DNA of 8,168 nt from an uncultured Thermomicrobiales bacterium (GTDB lineage: Bacteria > Chloroflexota > Chloroflexia > Thermomicrobiales > UBA6265). The translations under genes and the position numbers were made by a program. Below the pieces are notes generated by a model. The model worked only from the letters and a program-made list of their open reading frames with translations, searched no databases and was not told the origin of the DNA. The DNA lies in NCBI GenBank assembly GCA_902806375.1, contig CADCWK010000086.1:1-8168 (forward strand), given 5' to 3'. Shown in pieces: positions 1 through 7,979 of the stretch (the first letter of the stretch is position 1; each line of letters begins with the position of its first letter).

Positions 1-358
1 ACCGGGCGTTGTCGATCAGTTCCGCGGCATCGCGGGCGTTGACCGTGAACGGCTTCTCGCAGAGCACCGCCTTGCCGCCGGACTGGCAGAGCAGCACGGC
101 CTCGTGGTGGAGCGGGTGGGGGGTCGCGACGTAGATGATGTCGACGTCGGGGTCCGCGACCAGCGCCTCGTAGGAGGCGTGGCGACGGGGGATGTCGAAC
201 TCCGTCCCGAAGGCATCCGCCGACTCCGCTGTCCGCGACCCGACGGCAACCAGTTCGGCGCCCCCGGCATCCCGCAGACCGGTCGCGAACTTCCGGGCGA
301 TCCCACCCGTGCCGAGGATGCCCCAGCGTGTCGTGCCAGTGGTTGCGTCTGCTGCCAT
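1..358 (-). CDS. Gfo/Idh/MocA-family oxidoreductase, N-terminal part (gene continues past window start)
   Basis: Family members are cytoplasmic NAD(P)-dependent dehydrogenases or related enzymes acting on sugars, inositols and similar polyols. I translated 119 residues from an ATG at 358; the frame is still open at base 1, so the C-terminal substrate domain is missing. The N-terminal Rossmann fold is clear: the strand WGILGTGGIA (residues 12-21) holds the dinucleotide GxGxxA motif. After the second strand, ELVAVGSR (35-42), comes YVATPHPLHHE (76-86) and then the family hallmark CEKPFTVN (100-107), whose EKP lysine is the usual catalytic or cofactor-site residue. The start is supported by AGGGAG 4 nt upstream and by the Rossmann strand beginning about 10 residues in. 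The gene leads leftward out of the window. An operator-like palindrome lies about 280 bp upstream (637-660). The substrate cannot be told from this fragment. Confidence 0.93.
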   Translation of the reverse strand, partial: MAADATTGTTRWGILGTGGIARKFATGLRDAGGAELVAVGSRTAESADAFGTEFDIPRRHASYEALVADPDVDIIYVATPHPLHHEAVLLCQSGGKAVLCEKPFTVNARDAAELIDNAR

Positions 359-636
359 GGTGCTCCCTGTTCCCTCTCGGTCCGCGTCGATCCCGGCGGC
401 TGCGCCGGCCCGACCCCAGCCGGACCCGGAGCAGTGTCGCGCCGATGTCCGCATCCGTAAACCCGTGCGTCGTCGAGGGACCAGTCCGTCGGTAGCGATA
501 CCGCACGGGCATCCGGGCCGATGCGACGTCCATCTCGTAAGGGCGACGCTTGTGAGCCCGGCCGCCGCGGCGGCCTTCGCCACCAGGCGAGATGATGGAT
601 CAGGTCGATCGTGTTCGATGGGGAAGACAGCCTGCT

Positions 637-660
637 ACAACCGATATCGGTATCGGTTGT
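637..660. promoter_or_regulatory. Operator-like palindrome with central CG (LacI-family style)
   Basis: The arms ACAACCGATA (637-646) and TATCGGTTGT (651-660) are exact reverse complements. They flank a 4-base centre TCGG whose middle two bases are CG. A perfect 20-base dyad with a central CpG is the usual shape of LacI-family operators. It lies in locally AT-richer DNA, followed at once by CATAATTA, a typical promoter-region context. The nearest gene that could be controlled is the minus-strand oxidoreductase starting at 358, a family often found in LacI-controlled sugar regulons, but the spacing of about 280 bp is long. I could not place a convincing -35/-10 pair on either strand. The binding protein is not in the window, and the family assignment is inference. 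Confidence 0.55.
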
Positions 661-683
661 CATAATTACGGCGCTCGGGCGAA

Positions 684-767
684 GACTCCCCTCTCCGGGC
701 CCGGTGAGGCGGAATCGCCCGCAGGGTGATGAAGCGATCCGGGAGCCGGAGAGGGGCCGGGGGAGAG
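684..767. repeat. REP-like GC-rich imperfect palindromic element
   Basis: CCCCTCTCCGG at 688-698 is repeated exactly in inverted orientation as CCGGAGAGGGG at 746-756, around a 47-base centre that contains the small dyad GGCG-GAAT-CGCC. A further GGGGGAGAGG follows the right arm at 758-767. Frames across it read as PLPRPLSGS or EPERGRGRG-type strings, the typical nonsense translation of dispersed GC-rich palindromic repeats in intergenic DNA. Whether it is truly repeated in this genome cannot be seen, because only one copy is present here. A dyad of this arm length and spacing can also arise by chance in GC-rich DNA. Confidence 0.4.
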
Positions 768-982
768 GTCTGCTCGCCACCCACGGGCTGTACGCGATAC
801 GGCGGGTACTCAACCGGATCCCGTATATCAGGCGGTCAACGAAACGGATACCAGTGACCCGGTTGAACCCGGAGCGCCAGCTCTCGCCCTGCGGGGCGAT
901 TGCCGCTGCGGCGATCGGGCGCCGTCAGGGCAACGAGACTGGATGCCCCCGCGGGACGGACTCCGTAGCATCCGAGCATGAC

Positions 983-1014
983 GACGGGCCAGCACGTCGC
1001 TGTGCTGGCCCGTC
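983..1014 (-). terminator. Probable lon transcription terminator (13-bp stem hairpin)
   Basis: The arms 983-995 and 1002-1014 are perfectly complementary over 13 bp (core ACGGGCCAGCAC and its complement) and enclose a 6-base loop. The hairpin begins 30 bases beyond the lon stop codon, the usual terminator position. No T-tract follows on either strand, so it is not a classic intrinsic terminator; many high-GC bacteria use such T-poor hairpins. The strand is assigned from the position behind lon. It is nearly symmetric and could also stop rightward transcription. Confidence 0.7.
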
Positions 1015-1044
1015 CACCGACGCTTCCCACCGATGCGAAACGGG

Positions 1045-3663
<2,619 letters not shown>

Positions 3664-4607
3664 CGGAACATCACCCTCTCGCGGTCACTGGGCGGATACC
3701 GGGCCGTTGACGGGCAGATCGGGGAGCGAGACCCGACGTCGAGCGCACACGACGACAGAAGCCGGAGACGGACGAACGGTGAGGACAGGGTCCGATCCTG
3801 ACTGGCGGTCATCGCCCGATGATCGGTGGTGGCGACCAGGGACCGTGGGCGCCGGGTGGCTCATCGGCCATACCGGACCATCTTACCGCCCGGTGGAACT
3901 ACAGCGCCAATCGTCCGAACACGTTGCACGTATGGTCGCCCGGACTGACCGTACAGCGTCCATGTAGCGAACGTACGCCGGTCGTAGAGCGAGACCCAGG
4001 CAAGGTGAGGGTCTGGGTAGCCTGCTGAGTCGACGCATCGTCCGGACACGTCGTCCCTGGTACGCGGCAACCGTGCTACACCGCGCGATCAGCCAGACGT
4101 CCCAGCGGCCGCTTCCCGGCAGTCAATGGTTGCTGCCCCGGCGCGCCGTGTCTGGCGCTGGCTCGACGCCTTCACCCGTCGCGGCCGCCACTCCCTACGG
4201 GCCGTCCCCGACGGTGAGTGCCGGCCAGCGTCCTCGGCACCGGGAACGCTGCCGTGGGCCATCCCGCCGATCATTGCGCCCGGACGATGGCCCACCTCGG
4301 CGGTCCGTGGGAGGGACGGGACCGTGGAGTGAGCCGGGACGGGATCGGGCGCGGTGGGGGCGCGCCGGTCCTGGTCGGATCGCTGGGTGGGCGCGGGCGA
4401 ACCGACACCGCTCGCCACCGTGTCGCTCGGTCCGGATCGCTTCGCCACCGTCGACCGGCAGACCCCGGCGGATATCGACCGGTGCCGCGCGTCCCTGCGT
4501 TCGTCTCCCATACCGCCGCGTACCGGTCACGTGCCCCGCGGGGCCACCGGTCGGGCACCGGCGCCCCAGGGCTCTCCCGGGCCGGACGGAACCGGGAACC
4601 GGCCCGC

Positions 4608-4613
4608 TACACT
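4608..4613 (+). promoter_or_regulatory. Possible copCD -10 element
   Basis: TACACT stands in a small AT-richer island (4608-4623) within otherwise very GC-rich DNA, about 115 bases before the copCD start. It matches four of six bases of the TATAAT consensus. No good -35 hexamer lies 16-18 bases upstream, where there is instead a GC-rich dyad. The island itself contains CACT-TTCCAT-AGTG, a small dyad that could bind a regulator. The call rests mainly on position and base composition. Confidence 0.3.
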
Positions 4614-4646
4614 TTCCATAGTGCTACCCGGCCGGGAATCGGACAG

Positions 4647-4677
4647 TCAGGCGACCCGTCAGTCGGTCGACGCCTGA
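4647..4677 (+). other. Hairpin in the probable copCD leader
   Basis: TCAGGCG (4647-4653) pairs with CGCCTGA (4671-4677). The stem can continue with ACC (4654-4656) against GGT (4665-4667) after a 3-base bulge, leaving an 8-base loop. If transcription starts near 4620, this hairpin sits in the mRNA leader about 50 bases before the start codon. It has no T-tract and resembles no metal riboswitch that I know. It may be chance structure in GC-rich DNA. Confidence 0.3.
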
Positions 4678-4717
4678 ACCGCTCCGGCTCCCGATCCGGC
4701 CCCGACCGGTCCATCCT

Positions 4718-4723
4718 GAGGTG
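4718..4723 (+). promoter_or_regulatory. Ribosome binding site that fixes the copCD GTG start
   Basis: GAGGTG ends 4 bases before the GTG at 4728. It decides the start: the same frame stays open back to 4218, but the upstream part encodes low-complexity Arg/Gly/Pro sequence, whereas the GTG at 4728 is followed directly by a textbook signal peptide. Confidence 0.75.
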
Positions 4724-4727
4724 CGTC

Positions 4728-7193
4728 GTGTCCCGACCGTCCCCGTTCGCCCGCCGTCCCTCCGTCCTGCTGGCCCTGCTCGTCGTCACGCTGGCCGGGC
4801 TCCTGGGGCCTGGCAACCCGCTGCCGGCCGGCGCCCACGCCGAACTGGAGCGGGCCACCCCCGGCCAGAGCGAGGCGCTCGGCGCCCCCCCGGACGCCGT
4901 CGACCTGTGGTTCACCGAGCCGGTCAACGCGGATGACGGCAGCCTGACCGTGACGATCCGGACCCAGGACAACACGTCGATCGACCCCGGCAGCCTGACG
5001 GTCGATCCGGCCGACGCGATGCATGTCACCGCGACCTTCGACGGGCTCGGCTTCGAGACGTACACCGTCGTCTGGGGCAACCGCTCGACGACCGACGGCC
5101 ACCCAATCTCTGGCAGCTACTCGTTCCGGGTCGGCGGCGGCCCGACCCCCGGCGCCGCGACGACCGAGGGCGGCGCCCCCGCGCTCTGGGCGATCGTGAC
5201 CCGCTGGCTGACGTTCTTCGGCCTGGCCATCGCCGGCGGCGGCTTCTTCGTCGCCCGGCTGCTGCTCGCCCGGCCCGGTGCTCCCGGGGGTGCCGCTGTC
5301 GCCGGTGCCGATCAGGGGTGGATGCCTGCCCCCCGGTCGCTGCGGCTGCTGACCCTGGCGGGCGCCGTCGTCGCGCTGCTCGGGACGATCGCCGAACTCC
5401 CCCTCCAGTGGCTGTTCCCGCCGGCCGGGGCGGAATCGGCCTCGTTCGCGAACGTGCTGCGCGGGCTGCCGGACGCGTGGTGGTTCCGTCCGGCCGGGGC
5501 CGCGCTGGCCACCGGGCTGGCCGTCGCCTGGCTGCTGCTCCGCCGGTCGTCCGGGCTGTCAGCCCCGTCCCGCTCCTTCGGGATCGTCGCCGGCTCGTCC
5601 GTCCCGGCGCCCACGTCCCGGACGACGGCCAGCCGGACTGTCCGGGCCAACCCGTTGATCGAGTCGCTCGGGCTGGCCGCCGCGCTGGTCGCCCTGCTCG
5701 GGCTGTCCCTGACGGGCCACAGCGCCGCCCAGCAGGGGATCTGGTACCTCCCGGCGATCGTCTCGAACATCGCTCACCAGTTCTCCTCGGCGCTCTGGGC
5801 CGGCGGACTGGTCGCGCTGGCCGTGGTCCGCTGGCTGGCCCCGCGCGACGCGACCGCCGCCGTCGATCCGGTCCGGCGCTTCTCGCCCTGGGCGCTGGGG
5901 CTGTTCGGCGTCGCCGTGGTGACGGGCGTCGCCAACGCCGGGATCATCCTGCCGACCGTCGCGTCGCTCTGGGACAGCCGCTACGGGGTCACGATCCTCG
6001 TCAAGACGGCCCTCGTGCTCGGCGCGGCGGGCTTCGCGTTCGTCCACCGGCAGGCGCTGGCCCGCTCGGCGGAATGGGCGGCGGCACGGTTACGCCAGTC
6101 GCTCCGGCTGGAGGCGCTCCTGGTCGGGCTGGTGATCGTCTCCGCCTCGACGATGGCGCTGACCTCGCCACCGGGCAGCGACGCCCTCGCCCGCGACCCG
6201 CTGGCCGGCAACGTCACCCTGCTCGACCGGGCCCGGACCGCTGACGGGACAGTCGCCGGACTGACGCGGCTGGAGATCGACCCGCTTCGCTCCGACGACC
6301 CCAACTCCTTCCGGGTGACCGTCGCCAGCCCGGAGAACGTGCCGGTCACCCTGCCGGAGGGCAGCCGGGTCTTCCTCGACTTCACCTCGGTCACGGATGG
6401 CGCCATCGCCCAGCCCCGGCTGGAGCTGGTGTCGGACGGACAGGGTGGCTTCACCGGGCAGGGTGACCAGCTCAGCATCGACTCCTGGTGGCAGATCTCC
6501 GCGACCGTCCGCGAGCCCGGCCAGAGCGACCGGACGTCCGCGTTCTACGTGCTGCTGCCGGACCCGAACCTGTACGGTGTCGACGCGGTCGAGACACCGG
6601 ACAGCGACCCGGCCGCGGAGGCGCTCTACCGGCGGGCCTACGACCAGAACGCCGCCGCGAGCAGCTACCAGAACGCGCAGGGGATCTCCTCGTCGGACGG
6701 AACCGGGATCTTCGAGGACGAGACGGTCGTGGCGGCGACCGCCGACCAGCCGACCGGCTACGAGTTGCGCCTCCAGTCGTACGGTCAGCCGATGCCGGGC
6801 AACACGATCCCGGCGACGACCGTCCAGCGCCAGATCGGGATGGACAGCTGGCGCAGCACCGACGGCGGCGCCACCTGGATCTCGACCTTCTCGGTGAGTG
6901 GCGCCCTGTCCCCGCCGGAGATCCTCGAGCAGTACGACGGCGCGACCGGGTTCCAGCTCGGCCGGCAGCAGGTGGTGAACGGCGAGATGTCCCAGGCCGT
7001 CAGTTTCGTCGTCCCGGTCAGCCGCTACTCCACGACCTGGTACGTCTGGTGGGTCGGGCTGGAGAGCGGCCAGCGCCACCAGGAGTTGATGCTGACCGAG
7101 GGCCACTACATGAGCCGGACGTTCTCGGGCTACAACGCCGGCGTCGTCGTCGGTCCGCCGGACCCGGCGACGGTCGTCAACACGCCGGGGTAG
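4728..7193 (+). CDS. CopC-CopD copper protein fused to FixH/YtkA-like and LolA/LppX-like domains
   Basis: This 821-aa envelope protein belongs to the copper uptake/resistance CopCD family. Residues 1-36 form a signal peptide (RR at 9-10, a Leu/Val core, cleavage after PAGA), giving a mature N-terminal His37. The CopC cupredoxin-like domain spans 37-136, with WFTEPV (61-66) and DGHPISGSYSFRV (123-135). His37, Asp123 and His125 match the usual CopC Cu(II) ligands; no Met-rich Cu(I) loop is seen. CopD follows with eight predicted helices near 153-180, 207-229, 253-271, 314-330, 347-370, 386-409, 420-441 and 461-480, and with His331, His350 and His440 within or beside helices. Residues about 495-612 look like a FixH/YtkA-type beta domain (FRVTVASPENVPV ... 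ATVREPGQSDR). Residues about 625-815 look like a LolA/LppX half-barrel ending YNAGVVVGPP. Eight helices would place both C-terminal domains outside, with CopC. The copper role comes from the family; the C-terminal domain names are pattern-based and less sure. Confidence 0.9.
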   Translation: MSRPSPFARRPSVLLALLVVTLAGLLGPGNPLPAGAHAELERATPGQSEALGAPPDAVDLWFTEPVNADDGSLTVTIRTQDNTSIDPGSLTVDPADAMHVTATFDGLGFETYTVVWGNRSTTDGHPISGSYSFRVGGGPTPGAATTEGGAPALWAIVTRWLTFFGLAIAGGGFFVARLLLARPGAPGGAAVAGADQGWMPAPRSLRLLTLAGAVVALLGTIAELPLQWLFPPAGAESASFANVLRGLPDAWWFRPAGAALATGLAVAWLLLRRSSGLSAPSRSFGIVAGSSVPAPTSRTTASRTVRANPLIESLGLAAALVALLGLSLTGHSAAQQGIWYLPAIVSNIAHQFSSALWAGGLVALAVVRWLAPRDATAAVDPVRRFSPWALGLFGVAVVTGVANAGIILPTVASLWDSRYGVTILVKTALVLGAAGFAFVHRQALARSAEWAAARLRQSLRLEALLVGLVIVSASTMALTSPPGSDALARDPLAGNVTLLDRARTADGTVAGLTRLEIDPLRSDDPNSFRVTVASPENVPVTLPEGSRVFLDFTSVTDGAIAQPRLELVSDGQGGFTGQGDQLSIDSWWQISATVREPGQSDRTSAFYVLLPDPNLYGVDAVETPDSDPAAEALYRRAYDQNAAASSYQNAQGISSSDGTGIFEDETVVAATADQPTGYELRLQSYGQPMPGNTIPATTVQRQIGMDSWRSTDGGATWISTFSVSGALSPPEILEQYDGATGFQLGRQQVVNGEMSQAVSFVVPVSRYSTTWYVWWVGLESGQRHQELMLTEGHYMSRTFSGYNAGVVVGPPDPATVVNTPG

Positions 7194-7222
7194 GGGAGAC
7201 GCGGGAGCCGTGGGAGCAGCCA

Positions 7223-7261
7223 GGGCGGTGAGACGGTCCGGTGACACGACCGTGTCTGCCC
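7223..7261. terminator. Imperfect hairpin between convergent copCD and CGNR genes (possible bidirectional terminator)
   Basis: ACGGTC (7233-7238) pairs with GACCGT (7248-7253) around a 9-base loop. An alternative pairing uses AGAC/GTCT and GGGC (7223-7226) with GCCC (7258-7261), with a GGTG bulge. It sits 30 bases after the copCD stop and about 40 bases beyond the CGNR-gene stop, in the 110-bp convergent gap, so it could end both transcripts. It lacks T-tracts and is imperfect. Confidence 0.35.
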
Positions 7262-7303
7262 GATAGGTCTCCGGCGGCCCTACCCCTGCTCGTCATGGCT
7301 CGC

Positions 7304-7924
7304 TCAGGCCAGCGAACCACTGGAGCGGGCCTGCTTCCGGCGCGCGCTGTAGGCGCGGACCCGCGAGAGGTTGCCGCAATCCTCGGCGATGCACCATCGC
7401 CGGCTGTGGTTGCGGGTGCGATCCAGGAAGAACCAGCCGCAGTCGGGCTGATGGCAGCGCCGCAGCAGGGTGATGTCCCGCCCCTGGAGCAGGTCGGCGG
7501 CGGCCAGGGTCAGACGGTCCGTGGCGGACCGGATGTCGACGACATCGGCGGACTCCCAGTGGGGTGGCAGGTCGGCCGAGAGATGAGCGCGGCTGAGGAC
7601 ATCGCGCCACTTCTCGGCGAAGGTCCGGACCGCCTCCGGGTCACCCGCCCCCGCGATGGACGCGTCCAGCCAGGCGCTAACGGTCTCGCGCAGCGCGTGG
7701 ATATCCCGCAGATCGCGCGCGGCCACGGCGGGCGCCCGTGCCACCCATTGGAGCAACCGGTCGCCGTCGCCCCGGTCCACGGCGACCTGGTACCAGCGCG
7801 CGAACTCGGCCGGGGTCGCGATCCGCTCGATGTCCCGGTCCTCGTCGAGGCGCCAGGACCGGGTGTTGCACAGATCGAGGACCGGGTGCCCACCGATGGG
7901 CTCGAACCGATAGTCTCCGCTCAT
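7304..7924 (-). CDS. ABATE-domain / CGNR-type zinc-finger putative transcription regulator
   Basis: This 206-aa cytoplasmic protein belongs to the CGNR zinc-finger family, annotated as putative (stress-related) regulators but poorly studied. The N-terminal ABATE domain opens with FEPIGGHPVLDLCNT (residues 7-21). The C-terminal finger has Cys157, Cys162, Cys178 and Cys183 in RRCHQPDCGWFFLDRT and RRWCIAEDCGNLSRVR, followed by a basic tail (ARRKQAR) suited to nucleic acid contact. Oddly, the signature CGNR reads CGNL: the arginine at 186 is Leu (codon CTC, one base from CGC), while the rest of the finger is intact. I chose the ATG at 7924 because the ABATE motif begins a few residues later and a -10-like TACAAT lies 6 nt upstream. 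The frame stays open to 8155, but that extension is antisense to azlC and unlike the family; an in-frame ATG at 7966 is a less likely alternative. It is divergent from azlC, which suggests control of that promoter. Confidence 0.9.
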   Translation of the reverse strand: MSGDYRFEPIGGHPVLDLCNTRSWRLDEDRDIERIATPAEFARWYQVAVDRGDGDRLLQWVARAPAVAARDLRDIHALRETVSAWLDASIAGAGDPEAVRTFAEKWRDVLSRAHLSADLPPHWESADVVDIRSATDRLTLAAADLLQGRDITLLRRCHQPDCGWFFLDRTRNHSRRWCIAEDCGNLSRVRAYSARRKQARSSGSLA

Positions 7925-7979
7925 GGTCCGATTGTATCGCACATGCGCTAAAGACGTTTTGGTCATGTATAGTGGCCCG
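7925..7979. promoter_or_regulatory. Divergent, apparently leaderless promoters of the CGNR gene and azlC
   Basis: On the minus strand, TACAAT (7936-7931) is followed by 6 bases and the ATG of the CGNR gene. On the plus strand, TATAGT (7968-7973) is followed by 6 bases and the ATG of azlC. Each hexamer matches five of six consensus -10 bases, and neither start has a Shine-Dalgarno sequence, so both mRNAs probably begin at or next to the A of ATG. The 31 bases between the two hexamers must hold both -35 regions, which therefore overlap. No good TTGACA match is visible. A near-palindrome GCACATGCGC (7939-7948, one mismatched pair) could be an operator. Confidence 0.6.

Larger units (their letters stand above)
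359..1044. other. Intergenic region between the oxidoreductase start and the lon end
   Basis: There is no convincing gene in these 686 bases. The open frames on both strands translate to Arg/Pro/Gly-rich, low-complexity protein without recognisable motifs or ribosome-binding sites. What can be seen is GC-rich dyad material in the probable 5' leader of the oxidoreductase (450-590), an operator-like palindrome (637-660), a REP-like palindromic element (about 684-767), and a strong hairpin just beyond the lon stop codon (983-1014). The stretch 770-980 shows only weak dyads, for example ATACGG at 797-802 facing CCGTAT at 821-826, which I do not interpret. Confidence 0.7.
3664..4727. other. Long intergenic region between divergent lon and copCD
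   Basis: About 1.06 kb separates the two divergent starts, and I see no credible gene in it. Several long open frames exist on both strands, but they read as Arg/Pro/Gly/Ser-rich sequence without motifs and overlap each other heavily, as expected in stop-poor GC-rich DNA. For lon, a weak promoter candidate reads TTGGCG (3910-3905) and TAAGAT (3885-3880) on the minus strand with a long 19-base spacer. A 20-base dyad with one mismatched pair, centred on TCATCG-CC-CGATGA, lies at 3806-3825. Near the copCD side are a GC-rich 7-bp dyad (4579-4585 with 4599-4605), a TACACT -10-like hexamer at 4608-4613, and a leader hairpin (4647-4677). No tRNA or known riboswitch was recognised. Confidence 0.65.

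Noticed and set aside
450..525. Nested dyads (CGCATC/GATGCG outside CCCGTGCG/CGCACGGG, with CGGTA-GCGA-TACCG inside) as a structured RNA or riboswitch before the oxidoreductase.
   Set aside because: Eight-base dyads with loops of this size are expected several times by chance in a GC-rich window, and the inner hairpin competes with the main stem. No known riboswitch core was recognised.
560..575. Perfect 16-base palindrome made only of G and C, followed by TCGCC-ACCA-GGCGA.
   Set aside because: Pure GC palindromes are easy to get by chance here, there is no neighbouring gene end, and no function can be tied to it.
16..813. A 265-codon minus-strand frame overlapping the oxidoreductase.
   Set aside because: It is in another frame from the clear Rossmann-fold gene and reads as Arg/Ser/Pro-rich nonsense, including the translation of the REP-like element.
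4073..4677. Several overlapping open frames of about 95-180 codons on both strands before copCD.
   Set aside because: They are low in complexity, lack ribosome-binding sites and motifs, and overlap one another in different frames, as expected in stop-poor GC-rich DNA.
4218..4727. In-frame extension of the copCD gene by 170 residues upstream of the GTG at 4728.
   Set aside because: The extension is Arg/Gly/Pro-rich with no domain and would bury the signal peptide inside the protein. The GTG at 4728 has a good ribosome-binding site and directly precedes the signal peptide.
7895..7912. A GGTTCGAGCCC-like string on the minus strand resembling a tRNA T-loop.
   Set aside because: It lies inside the well-supported CGNR coding sequence (residues YRFEPIGGHP), and no acceptor, D or anticodon arm can be built around it.
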